Positions 1 to 5,810 of a DNA stretch of 7,061 nt are shown here, piece by piece (position 1 is the stretch's first letter; every line of letters begins with the position of its first letter). The notes below the pieces were generated by a model. The model was not told the DNA's origin and made no database searches. It saw only the letters and a program-made list of their open reading frames with translations. This DNA comes from Desulfobacterales bacterium (GTDB taxonomy: Bacteria; Desulfobacterota; Desulfobacteria; Desulfobacterales; DAOWNP01). A program made the translations under genes and the position numbers. The DNA lies in contig JASFBI010000094.1 in the NCBI GenBank assembly GCA_030149595.1, positions 1 through 7,061 on the forward strand, given 5' to 3'.

Positions 1-1
1 T

Positions 2-1213
2 TCCGATCTTAATGCGTGTGATGGTATGCCGACATCAGGTGACGGTGTATTGCCTTTTGTTCAAAACAGTGATCTTTTTTATCTTGCAGGAATAGATCAG
101 GAAGAGACCATGCTTTTGCTTTTTCCTGGTGCAAAAAAAAAGAAAAACAGGGAGATTCTTTTTGTTAAAAAAACCGATGAAACACTATCTCTGTGGGAAG
201 GACATAAACTTTCGCAAAAAGAGGCAAAAGAGATATCCGGGATAGAGAGTGTCTTCTGGACAGATGAGTTTGATTATGTATTCAGGCAGCTTGTTGTTAT
301 GGCAGATGAAATTTATTTAAATACAAATGAACATGGCCGTGCAGAAAATTTTGTTGAAACCAGGGATATGCGGTTTATAAAAAAGTGCAGAGATCTCTTT
401 CCTTTACATACTTATAGACGGTCAGCTCCTATTATGAAAGATTTAAGAATTATTAAATCAGGATATGAGACAGAGCTTATAAAAAAGGCATGTAATATTA
501 CGGGTAAGGCTTTTATGAGGGTACTTGGTTTTATTTGTCCAGGAGTGTATGAATTTGAAATACAGGCAGAGATAAATCATGAGTTTTTCATAAACCGTTC
601 AAAAAGACCTGCTTATGAATCAATTATCGCATCAGGTGCAGATGCGTGTATTCTTCATTATGTGCAAAATGATAAAAAATGCAGGGGCGGTGATCTTGTT
701 TTAATGGATTTTGGGGCTGAATATGCAGGATATGCTTCGGATTTGACAAGAACTGTTCCTGTGAACGGGAAATATGGAAAACGGCAAAAAGAGGTTTATA
801 ATGCAGTTTATCGGCTGCAAAAAGCAGCCATAGCAATGTGTGTTTCTGGAAGTACTTTAGAGGCATGTCAGAAAAATGTAGTAGAGCTTGTTGAAAAAGA
901 GTTGGTGGATCTTGGGCTGATCAGTATAAAGGATATAAGAAAGCAAACAGAAGACAGGCCAGAATACAAAAAATATTTTATGCATGGTGTTTCTCATTAT
1001 ATGGGGCTTGATGTGCATGATTTAGGAGACCGGGACATGAAATTTGAGCCTGGAATGGTTTTGACCTGTGAACCCGGGATATATATAAAAGAAGAGGGAA
1101 TTGGAGTAAGAATAGAAAATGATATTTTAATTACAAAAAATAAACCGGTTGATCTTACAGAAAATATACCGGTAAGGGCAGAAGAGATAGAAGAGATTAT
1201 GTCAAAGAAGTAA
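2..1213 (+). CDS. pepP: Xaa-Pro aminopeptidase (aminopeptidase P, peptidase M24B), 5' end missing
   Basis: This cytoplasmic metallopeptidase removes an N-terminal residue that precedes proline. The frame is open to the left edge; homologues, as I recall, begin some 35-40 residues earlier, so the first ATG at 26 is internal and the gene is truncated. An N-terminal AMP_N-type domain comes first, with QNSDLFYL near its start, then the pita-bread catalytic domain. Counting from the ATG at 26, the five dinuclear metal ligands are all present: D228 (MDFG), D239 (SDLTRT), H324 (HGVSHYMGLDVHD), E349 (CEPGIY) and E364 (RIEND). H211 in ILHY matches the conserved active-site histidine of the E. coli enzyme. 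Spacing of the ligands fits the family, so the enzyme should be active. The gene converges on tRNA-Arg and folC, with only 13 nt between its stop and the tRNA. An A9 run at 133-141 is a possible sequencing or slippage spot, but the frame continues through it. Confidence 0.93.
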   Translation, partial: SDLNACDGMPTSGDGVLPFVQNSDLFYLAGIDQEETMLLLFPGAKKKKNREILFVKKTDETLSLWEGHKLSQKEAKEISGIESVFWTDEFDYVFRQLVVMADEIYLNTNEHGRAENFVETRDMRFIKKCRDLFPLHTYRRSAPIMKDLRIIKSGYETELIKKACNITGKAFMRVLGFICPGVYEFEIQAEINHEFFINRSKRPAYESIIASGADACILHYVQNDKKCRGGDLVLMDFGAEYAGYASDLTRTVPVNGKYGKRQKEVYNAVYRLQKAAIAMCVSGSTLEACQKNVVELVEKELVDLGLISIKDIRKQTEDRPEYKKYFMHGVSHYMGLDVHDLGDRDMKFEPGMVLTCEPGIYIKEEGIGVRIENDILITKNKPVDLTENIPVRAEEIEEIMSKK

Positions 1214-1226
1214 GCTGTTTTTACAA

Positions 1227-1302
1227 TGGTACGCCCGGCAGGATTCGAACCTGCGGTCTTCAGCTCCGGAGGCTGACGCCCTGTCCCCTGGGCTACGGGC
1301 GC
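1227..1302 (-). tRNA. tRNA-Arg, anticodon CCG, CCA encoded
   Basis: Read on the minus strand, 76 nt fold into a complete cloverleaf. The acceptor stem has 7 pairs, with G1-U72 as a wobble. The D stem is GCCC/GGGC, the anticodon stem TCAGC/GCTGA, and the T arm GCAGG-TTCGAAT-CCTGC. The discriminator is A73, and CCA is encoded at 1229-1227. The anticodon loop CTCCGGA puts CCG at positions 34-36 (bases 1269-1267), reading the arginine codon CGG. The variable loop is the short 5-nt class. The gene begins 4 nt after the folC stop codon on the same strand with no visible promoter between, so it is probably made as the tail of the folC transcript and freed by RNase P. This last point is inference. 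Confidence 0.97.
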
Positions 1303-1306
1303 AAAT

Positions 1307-2584
1307 TTAAGTATGATCCATAGCTTCTTTTGCTTCACCAACAACAAACAAAGAGCCTGCTATACAAACAGCATCTGTCTTTAATGCGTTATCTATAGCA
1401 TATTTTACAGCTTCTGCAACCTTTGAAATTATCTTAATGTCTGAAACATATTTTTTTGCCTGGTCATATAATTTTTCAGGTTCAATGCTTCTCTCTATAA
1501 CAGGCTTTGTAATAATAAGCTTATTACACAATGGAAGAAGCAGTGCAAGCATATCAGAGTATGGTTTGTCATCTAAAATGCCAAGTACAAGTGTAAGTTG
1601 TCTGCTGTTTAAGTTTTGAGATAAAAAGTGTGCAAGGTTTTTGGCAGAATCTAAATTATGTGCTCCGTCTAAAATAACAAGGGGTTCTTTTTTGATTATT
1701 TCAAGGCGTCCCGGCCATTTTGCTGTTTTTATGCCTTCTTTTATACTCTTGTTTGATATATTAATTCCCTGATTGTTTAAAACTTCACACACTGCTATGG
1801 ATACAGCTGCATTATCTATCTGGAAATCTCCAGGAAGAGATTTTTCATATTTTGATATTTGTCCGTATACACCTGAATATGAAAAACTGTTCTTTCCGTG
1901 ATTTTCTGTTTTAAAATGCTGATCTAAACAGTATATTGGAGCACTGTTTTTTTTTGCTGTGTTTTTTAAAACAGCAAGTGCGTTTTGTTCTTTTGCTCCT
2001 GTTACAACAGCAGTATCTGGTTTTATTATTCCTGCTTTTTCTGATGCTATAAGTCCTACGGTATCTCCTAAATAGGATTGATGTTCTAAGGAAATATTTG
2101 AAATAACAGATATTTCAGGAGATAAGATATTTGTGGCATCAAGTCTTCCTCCCATGCCTGTTTCAATAATGGCAATATCAACATTTTGCTGTGCAAATTC
2201 AAAAAAAGCCATGGCTGTGGTATATTCAAAAAAAGTTGCTTCTCTTATTTTAAGAGGTGTGTTTTTTACAGCAAGCCATGAACTGATAACCCTGTTGTCT
2301 GAAATGGGTTTTCTGTTTATCTGTATTCTTTCATTAAATTTAACAAGATGTGGAGATGTATATGTCCCTACACGGTATCCCCCATCACATAGTATGGCAG
2401 TCATGTACGATGCTATGGAACCCTTTCCGTTTGTTCCTGCAATATGTATGGATTTGAATTTTCTGTGGGGGTTGTCTATAGCCTTTAATATATCCTGTAT
2501 GGTTTCAAGGCCTAACTTTATACCAAATCTTCTTAATGAAAACATGGCCTTGAGGCAGTTTTTATATGATAGAGCGTTAGTCAT
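1307..2584 (-). CDS. folC: Bifunctional dihydrofolate synthase / folylpolyglutamate synthase
   Basis: FolC ligates glutamate to dihydropteroate and extends the gamma-glutamyl tail of folates, using ATP, in the cytoplasm. The 425-residue length is normal. The Mur-ligase-type ATPase core is clear: P-loop GTNGKGS at 50-56, TSPHL with NERI at 76-87, ETGMGGRLDATN at 141-152, and the SLEH...YLGDT...SEKAGIIK block at 165-188 with K183 as the expected carbamylated lysine. WPGRLE at 290-295 and LDGAHN at 305-310 open the C-terminal glutamate-ligase domain. The ATG at 2584 is preferred because the residues before the P-loop (sYkncL...FGIKLGLETI) match the family N-terminus. No strong Shine-Dalgarno sequence precedes it. 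Its stop lies 4 nt before tRNA-Arg on the same strand. Sequence alone does not show which of the two activities is present; bacterial single-copy FolC usually has both. Confidence 0.96.
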   Translation of the reverse strand: MTNALSYKNCLKAMFSLRRFGIKLGLETIQDILKAIDNPHRKFKSIHIAGTNGKGSIASYMTAILCDGGYRVGTYTSPHLVKFNERIQINRKPISDNRVISSWLAVKNTPLKIREATFFEYTTAMAFFEFAQQNVDIAIIETGMGGRLDATNILSPEISVISNISLEHQSYLGDTVGLIASEKAGIIKPDTAVVTGAKEQNALAVLKNTAKKNSAPIYCLDQHFKTENHGKNSFSYSGVYGQISKYEKSLPGDFQIDNAAVSIAVCEVLNNQGINISNKSIKEGIKTAKWPGRLEIIKKEPLVILDGAHNLDSAKNLAHFLSQNLNSRQLTLVLGILDDKPYSDMLALLLPLCNKLIITKPVIERSIEPEKLYDQAKKYVSDIKIISKVAEAVKYAIDNALKTDAVCIAGSLFVVGEAKEAMDHT

Positions 2585-2647
2585 TATGACACTATTTAAT
2601 ATCTGAACTAAAGCTGTCTTTTTCGTCAGTCTCTTTGCCAGATAAAA

Positions 2648-2677
2648 ATTTTAATCCTCATTTAAAAAAAATAACAA
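2648..2677 (-). promoter_or_regulatory. Candidate sigma70 promoter for folC
   Basis: On the minus strand TTGTTA (2677-2672) is followed after 18 bp by TAAAAT (2653-2648), matching 4/6 and 5/6 of the consensus boxes. It would start a leader of about 55 nt ahead of the folC ATG. The strong terminator at 2742-2784 isolates folC from rpsU, so a promoter is needed somewhere in 2585-2740. The region is T-rich, so chance matches are likely. The rest of this stretch shows no gene. Confidence 0.3.
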
Positions 2678-2741
2678 AGAGCTTGGGAAAAAGAGCATTC
2701 TCGGACAGACTCTGATCTATATTTTTTGGTTTTAATAAAAC

Positions 2742-2784
2742 AAAACACCCGGCAGTAATTATATAAATTACTGTCGGGTGTTTT
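2742..2784 (-). terminator. Intrinsic terminator of rpsU (bidirectional form)
   Basis: A nearly perfect inverted repeat of up to 19 pairs has its core at 2746-2760 pairing with 2766-2780, one G-T wobble, and a 5-nt loop at 2761-2765. The GC-rich base (ACACCCG/CGGGTGT) is flanked by A4 on one side and T4-T5 on the other, so it can end transcription from either strand. It lies 17 nt past the rpsU stop, on the correct side for rpsU; on the minus strand the stem runs into TTTTGTTTT. Confidence 0.9.
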
Positions 2785-2801
2785 TAAACAATGAGCAGAA
2801 T

Positions 2802-3014
2802 CTAAATGAAATTTCTGAAATTTTTTCTTGAATTTGCTATTTTCTGACGTCTGATAGCTTCTCTTTGCTTTCTGCGTCTGTATTCACTTGGTTTCTCATA
2901 GTTTTTTTTCAGTTTTAGCCTTTTAAAAAGCCCGTCATTTTGAATCTTTTTTTTCAAAATTCTCATAGCTTTTTCAAGGTCACCGTCAATTACTCTGATT
3001 TCAATCTCTTTCAA
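2802..3014 (-). CDS. rpsU: Small ribosomal subunit protein bS21, TTG start
   Basis: bS21 joins the 30S subunit near the anti-Shine-Dalgarno end of 16S rRNA and helps mRNA selection. The 70-residue length is typical. The signature YEKPSE followed by an arginine/lysine-rich helix spans about residues 39-55, and over a third of the protein is basic. The start is TTG at 3014-3012: reading upstream in frame there is no ATG or GTG before a stop codon, and AGGGG (3027-3023) sits 8 nt ahead, the right distance. The next internal ATG would remove the conserved N-terminus. The gene appears to form its own unit, with a promoter at 3107-3079, a leader hairpin at 3034-3050 and a strong terminator downstream. 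The identity is secure; the role of the TTG in keeping expression low is inference. Confidence 0.95.
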   Translation of the reverse strand: MKEIEIRVIDGDLEKAMRILKKKIQNDGLFKRLKLKKNYEKPSEYRRRKQREAIRRQKIANSRKNFRNFI

Positions 3015-3022
3015 CTCTATCG

Positions 3023-3050
3023 CCCCTTTCGTTCCATCAAAACATGATGG
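3023..3050 (-). promoter_or_regulatory. rpsU leader: small hairpin next to the Shine-Dalgarno sequence
   Basis: On the minus strand a perfect 6-bp inverted repeat, CCATCA/TGATGG with a 5-nt loop (3050-3034), is followed after 3 nt by GAAAGGGG (3030-3023), the ribosome binding site that decides the TTG start at 3014. In the roughly 57-nt leader the hairpin sits just 5' of the binding site. It could limit ribosome access or be an operator. bS21 genes are autoregulated in some bacteria, but nothing here proves that. Confidence 0.45.
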
Positions 3051-3078
3051 TTATTTTACTTCAAAAAATCAGTTTATA

Positions 3079-3107
3079 CATATATATAATATTTTAAAAT
3101 TTTTCAA
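3079..3107 (-). promoter_or_regulatory. Probable sigma70 promoter of rpsU
   Basis: On the minus strand TTGAAA (3107-3102) and TATATG (3084-3079) are separated by 17 bp. They match 5/6 and 4/6 of the consensus boxes, in a very AT-rich spacer. Transcription would begin near 3072, giving a leader of about 57 nt. Its position between the adk stop and rpsU supports separate expression of rpsU. Confidence 0.5.
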
Positions 3108-3108
3108 G

Positions 3109-3140
3109 AAAATAATGAAAAAGTGCTTTAAAATTATTTT
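3109..3140 (-). terminator. Weak candidate terminator after adk
   Basis: Directly after the adk stop codon, AAAATAAT (3116-3109) and ATTATTTT (3140-3133) form a perfect 8-bp inverted repeat, with AAAG/CTTT inside the loop. On the adk strand the last arm is U-rich. The outer stem has only A-T pairs, so termination would be poor and read-through into rpsU is possible. Confidence 0.3.
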
Positions 3141-3815
3141 TTACAGTTTGGAAATCAGTTCATTTTTAACGGTATCAAGATCAGGCTCCCCGTCTATTGT
3201 AATATATTTGATGCTGCTATCTTTTTGAGCTAACTCTTTAAAATAATATGCAGCTGCCAGTGTTCCTTCTGTATCATTATAATAAATTGAATGGCGTTTA
3301 CCAATGGCGTATTCATCCTGGTCATCTGCTCTGCTTGAAAGCTCTCCTTCGCAAACACGGCATTTGTCGCCATTTGGCTTTATTGCATCTATGAAGATAT
3401 TGTTGGGGTGATTGTTGTCATTTTCACACAAACGACGGCCCATGATTCTGTTTTTTGCTATTTCTTTATCAAGCAAAATTTCAACAACTATATCTAAAGC
3501 CATTGATTCTTTTTTAAGAGCTTCATCTAATTTTATTGCCTGGTTTTTATTTCTTGGGAAACCGTCAAGTAACCAGCCGTTTTTACAGTCATCCTGTTTT
3601 AATCTGTCAAGGATCATGGGAATAGTAATGTCATCAGGAACTAAATCACCCTTGTCTATATATTCTTTGGCTTTTTTACCTAATTCGGTTCCACCTTTGA
3701 TATTATCACGGAAAATTGCTCCTGATTCAATATGAGCCAAGCCATATTTTTTTTTAACTATTGCACCCTGTGTCCCCTTGCCGCTTCCATTTGGTCCAAA
3801 AAACAAGCTGTTCAT
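3141..3815 (-). CDS. adk: Adenylate kinase with a metal-binding LID
   Basis: Adk converts AMP + ATP to 2 ADP in the cytoplasm. In sulfate reducers it also recycles the AMP released by APS reduction. The 224-residue chain has the P-loop GPNGSGKGTQ at 7-16, the AMP-binding part around residues 30-60 (SGAIFRDNIKGG), DGFPRN at 84-89, GRRLC at 126-130, and RADDQDE at 162-168. The LID lacks the usual four-cysteine pattern. It has C130, H136, C152 and C155, the same spacing as C129/H135/C151/C154, which bind Zn, Co or Fe in the Desulfovibrio gigas enzyme (recalled from the literature). The start is the ATG at 3815; AAAGGAG lies about 9 nt ahead. The gene is divergent from rho and shares a promoter region with it. 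The family match is very strong; which metal it binds cannot be told from sequence. Confidence 0.97.
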   Translation of the reverse strand: MNSLFFGPNGSGKGTQGAIVKKKYGLAHIESGAIFRDNIKGGTELGKKAKEYIDKGDLVPDDITIPMILDRLKQDDCKNGWLLDGFPRNKNQAIKLDEALKKESMALDIVVEILLDKEIAKNRIMGRRLCENDNNHPNNIFIDAIKPNGDKCRVCEGELSSRADDQDEYAIGKRHSIYYNDTEGTLAAAYYFKELAQKDSSIKYITIDGEPDLDTVKNELISKL

Positions 3816-3915
3816 CTAAATGTTCTCCTTTAAGGAATTTATATTTTTTGTTAATTTTATAACTGTATTTTGCTTATACGCATAGAGATAATCAATTAAG
3901 TATATAAAAACATTA

Positions 3916-3943
3916 TCTATAATATACTTATCTGTTTTGTCAA
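3916..3943 (-). promoter_or_regulatory. Probable sigma70 promoter of adk
   Basis: On the minus strand a perfect TTGACA (3943-3938) is followed after 16 bp by TATAGA (3921-3916). TATTAT, a better -10 match, overlaps it but at a shorter spacing of 14. Transcription would start near 3908, giving a leader of about 93 nt before the adk ATG. Confidence 0.6.
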
Positions 3944-3975
3944 GAATAGTTAAAATTTAAACATTACTCTTGACA
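3938..3975. repeat. Inverted repeat joining the adk and rho -35 boxes
   Basis: TGTCAAGA (3938-3945) and TCTTGACA (3968-3975) are perfect 8-bp inverted copies with 22 bp between them. Each copy contains a TTGACA -35 box, one for each direction. The two extra matching bases beyond each hexamer could be chance or part of a shared protein-binding site. Confidence 0.6.
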
Positions 3976-3998
3976 GGAAATGTTGTATGCTTTAAAAA
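3970..3998 (+). promoter_or_regulatory. Probable sigma70 promoter of the rho operon
   Basis: A perfect TTGACA (3970-3975) is followed after 17 bp by TAAAAA (3993-3998), a 4/6 match to the -10 box. Two exact TATAAT hexamers lie just downstream (4005-4010 and 4021-4026); the first has TTGTAT 16 bp ahead of it. The true start could therefore be near 4005, 4017 or 4033. Any of them leaves a rho leader of 260-290 nt. Confidence 0.55.
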
Positions 3999-4010
3999 TA
4001 GAAATATAAT

Positions 4011-4296
4011 TTTATATTAATATAATCCTGCCTTCTAGAATATTGTTGTAGAAATTCATTACTCAATCCTTAAGGATATTGTTCAATATTAATTTTTCTA
4101 ACTTTTTGAAAATAATGAATTTTATATGAAATTTTATGTTGGTTTTTTATGTATAGCTTGTTTGTCTGTTTTTTAAAAAAATTGTGCTGTGCATGGCAAC
4201 GCTTATTATAGATAATATGAGACTTCTCTTTGTTGAGTGTTTTTTTATGAAAGTGTTGTTTTTATTGTGTTATTTAAATCATGGGAAATTTTTAGG
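4011..4296 (+). promoter_or_regulatory. Long AT-rich leader of rho
   Basis: No recognised gene lies in this stretch. It contains palindromes: TTCTAGAA (4033-4040), AATATTG/CAATATT (4039-4045 with 4084-4090), a perfect 12-bp ATCCTTAAGGAT (4066-4077), ATATTG-TT-CAATAT (4076-4089) and TATTAT-AG-ATAATA (4204-4217). A second possible promoter, TTGTGC (4182-4187) and TATTAT (4204-4209), is weak. Rho is autogenously attenuated through a long leader in E. coli; a similar role here is inference. The leader is poor in C and has no obvious rut-like C-rich stretch. Confidence 0.4.
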
Positions 4297-4300
4297 ATGA
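4247..4300 (+). CDS. Possible 17-residue leader peptide overlapping the rho start
   Basis: An ATG at 4247 opens a 17-codon frame, [17 protein letters not shown], whose TGA (4298-4300) shares bases with the rho ATG (4297-4299) in the overlap ATGA. Such overlaps often couple translation of the second gene to the first, and the rho start itself has only a weak ribosome site. The leader frame also has a weak site (GAG at 4235-4237, 9 nt ahead). Short frames are common in AT-rich DNA, so the peptide may not exist. It has no recognisable family; its leucine-rich middle may only reflect the T-rich DNA. Confidence 0.25.
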   Translation: MKVLFLLCYLNHGKFLG

Positions 4301-5544
4301 ATATTGTTGAGTTAAAAAACAAAAAAATCAAAGAGCTTACAAAAATGGCCAAGGGTTTTGAGATTGAAGGGGCCGCTGGCATGAGGAAACAGGATTTGAT
4401 TTTTGCACTTTTGCAGGCACAAATTGAAAAAGAGGGATTGATATATGGAGAGGGTACTCTTGAGATATTGCCCGACGGGTTTGGTTTTTTAAGAGCACCT
4501 AATTATAATTATTTACCAGGTCCTGATGATATATATGTCTCTCCGTCTCAGATAAGACGGTTTAACTTAAGAACAGGAGATACAGTTTCAGGGCAGATAA
4601 GGCAGCCTAAAGAGACGGAGCGGTATTTTGCTCTTCTTAAGGTTGAGGCTGTTAACTATGAGGATCCTGAGGTTACGCGGGAAAAAATTCTCTTTGATAA
4701 CCTTACTCCTTTATATCCTGATAGAAAAACAATTCTTGAAACAGATCCTAAAAATTTTTCAACCAGGATTATGGACCTTATGACCCCTGTTGGTTTTGGT
4801 CAGAGAGGGCTTATTGTTTCGCCTCCGAGATCAGGAAAAACAATGCTTTTGCAGGCTATAGCAAACAGCATTATAACCAGCCATCAGGATGGGATACCTT
4901 TTGTTCTGCTTATAGATGAGCGGCCTGAAGAGGTTACTGAGATGGCTCGTTCGGTGGATGCTGAAGTTATAAGCTCAACCTTTGATGAACCTGCGGAAAG
5001 GCATGTTCAGGTTGCTGAAATGGTTATTGAAAAGTCAAAAAGGCTTGTTGAACATAAGAAGGATGTTGTTATTTTATTAGACAGCATTACAAGGCTTGCA
5101 AGGGCTTATAATTCTGTTATGCCTCCAAGCGGAAAGATTCTTTCAGGTGGAGTTGATTCAAATGCACTGCACAGACCTAAAAGATTTTTTGGAGCAGCAA
5201 GGAATATTGAAGAGGGCGGAAGCCTGACTATTATAGCAACAGCTCTGATTGATACAGGCAGTAGACTGGATGAAGTTATTTTCGAGGAGTTTAAAGGTAC
5301 CGGTAACATGGAACTTCAGTTAGACCGGCGGCTTGCAGATCGGCGGATTTATCCTGCCATTGATATCAACAGGTCTGGTACCAGAAAAGAGGACCTTTTA
5401 CTTGATCCTGAGACTTTAAACCGTGTATGGATATTAAGAAAATTGCTTTCTACATTAAATCCTGTTGACAGTTTGGAATTTTTGATTGATAAAATGGACG
5501 GGACAAAAGATAATTTAGAGTTTTTAAATGGAATGAATGCATAA
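4297..5544 (+). CDS. rho: Transcription termination factor Rho
   Basis: Rho is a hexameric RNA-dependent ATPase that pulls on nascent RNA and ends transcription. The 415-residue length fits (419 in E. coli). Domains run in order: N-terminal helical domain (about 1-45, with GMRKQDL), cold-shock-like RNA-binding domain with GFGFLR at 61-66, then the RecA-type motor. The motor has the P-loop PPRSGKT at 176-182 (K181), [10 protein letters not shown] at 207-216 with the catalytic glutamate, Walker B VVILLD ending at D262, the Q-loop region [12 protein letters not shown] at 292-303, and [10 protein letters not shown] at 331-340. The frame could extend to a GTG at 4237, but family members begin with M-N-[IL]-V-E-L-K, so the ATG at 4297 is chosen. 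GGGA lies 10 nt ahead, a weak site. rpmE follows 29 nt after the stop and is likely cotranscribed. There is no large N-terminal insertion. Confidence 0.97.
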   Translation: MNIVELKNKKIKELTKMAKGFEIEGAAGMRKQDLIFALLQAQIEKEGLIYGEGTLEILPDGFGFLRAPNYNYLPGPDDIYVSPSQIRRFNLRTGDTVSGQIRQPKETERYFALLKVEAVNYEDPEVTREKILFDNLTPLYPDRKTILETDPKNFSTRIMDLMTPVGFGQRGLIVSPPRSGKTMLLQAIANSIITSHQDGIPFVLLIDERPEEVTEMARSVDAEVISSTFDEPAERHVQVAEMVIEKSKRLVEHKKDVVILLDSITRLARAYNSVMPPSGKILSGGVDSNALHRPKRFFGAARNIEEGGSLTIIATALIDTGSRLDEVIFEEFKGTGNMELQLDRRLADRRIYPAIDINRSGTRKEDLLLDPETLNRVWILRKLLSTLNPVDSLEFLIDKMDGTKDNLEFLNGMNA

Positions 5545-5573
5545 AGTTTAATCAGGAGGCTTGAAGTAAAACA

Positions 5574-5786
5574 ATGAAAAAAGGGATTCATCCAGAATAT
5601 AATCAAACATCTGTAAAATGTGCGTGTGGAAGTGAAGTTACAATTGGTTCTACAAAAAAGGATATTAAGGTTGAGATCTGCTCAAAGTGTCATCCTTTTT
5701 TTACAGGGAAACAGAAACTTGTTGATACCGCAGGTCGTATTGAGCGTTTTAAACGGAAATATGCTAAATTCCAGGAGAAAAGTTAA
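5574..5786 (+). CDS. rpmE: Large ribosomal subunit protein bL31, zinc-binding type
   Basis: bL31 bridges the 50S central protuberance and the 30S head. The 70-residue protein starts MKKGIHPEY, as in the family. Its four cysteines, C16 and C18 (CACG) and C36 and C39 (CSKC), form the zinc site of the C+ type, which also serves as a zinc store in some bacteria. HPFFTGKQK at 40-48 and the basic tail (RFKRKY) are standard. The start is fixed by a stop codon in frame at 5562-5564. AGGAGG (5554-5559) is strong but lies 14 nt ahead of the ATG, longer than usual. The gene lies 29 nt after rho. No paralogue lacking zinc ligands is visible in this window. Confidence 0.96.
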   Translation: MKKGIHPEYNQTSVKCACGSEVTIGSTKKDIKVEICSKCHPFFTGKQKLVDTAGRIERFKRKYAKFQEKS

Positions 5787-5787
5787 T

Positions 5788-5810
5788 CAGCTGAAAAGTA
5801 GCTGGATTTT
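5788..5810 (+). terminator. Weak candidate terminator after rpmE
   Basis: Right after the rpmE stop, CAGCT (5788-5792) and AGCTG (5800-5804) form a 5-bp stem with a 7-nt loop, followed by GATTTTC with four T residues. The stem is short, so termination is likely partial at best. It may instead stabilise the 3' end of the rho-rpmE transcript. Confidence 0.3.

Noticed and set aside
133..141. A9 run in pepP as a possible programmed frameshift
   Set aside because: The frame and family alignment continue unbroken on both sides, so no shift is needed.
997..1347. 116-codon minus-strand frame running through the tRNA
   Set aside because: It is antisense to the conserved end of pepP and reads straight through tRNA-Arg, so it cannot be a real gene.
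2133..2606. 157-codon plus-strand open frame
   Set aside because: It lies almost wholly antisense to folC, whose motifs are all intact, and its translation has no family features.
2641..2720. 15-codon minus-strand frame upstream of folC
   Set aside because: It is T-rich, has no ribosome site and no coupling to folC; most likely chance.
3412..3735. 107-codon plus-strand frame
   Set aside because: It is antisense to adk, where the P-loop and LID frame is clearly the coding one.
4237..4296. Extension of rho by 20 residues to a GTG
   Set aside because: The added residues are hydrophobic and match nothing in the Rho N-terminus; the family start is at 4297.
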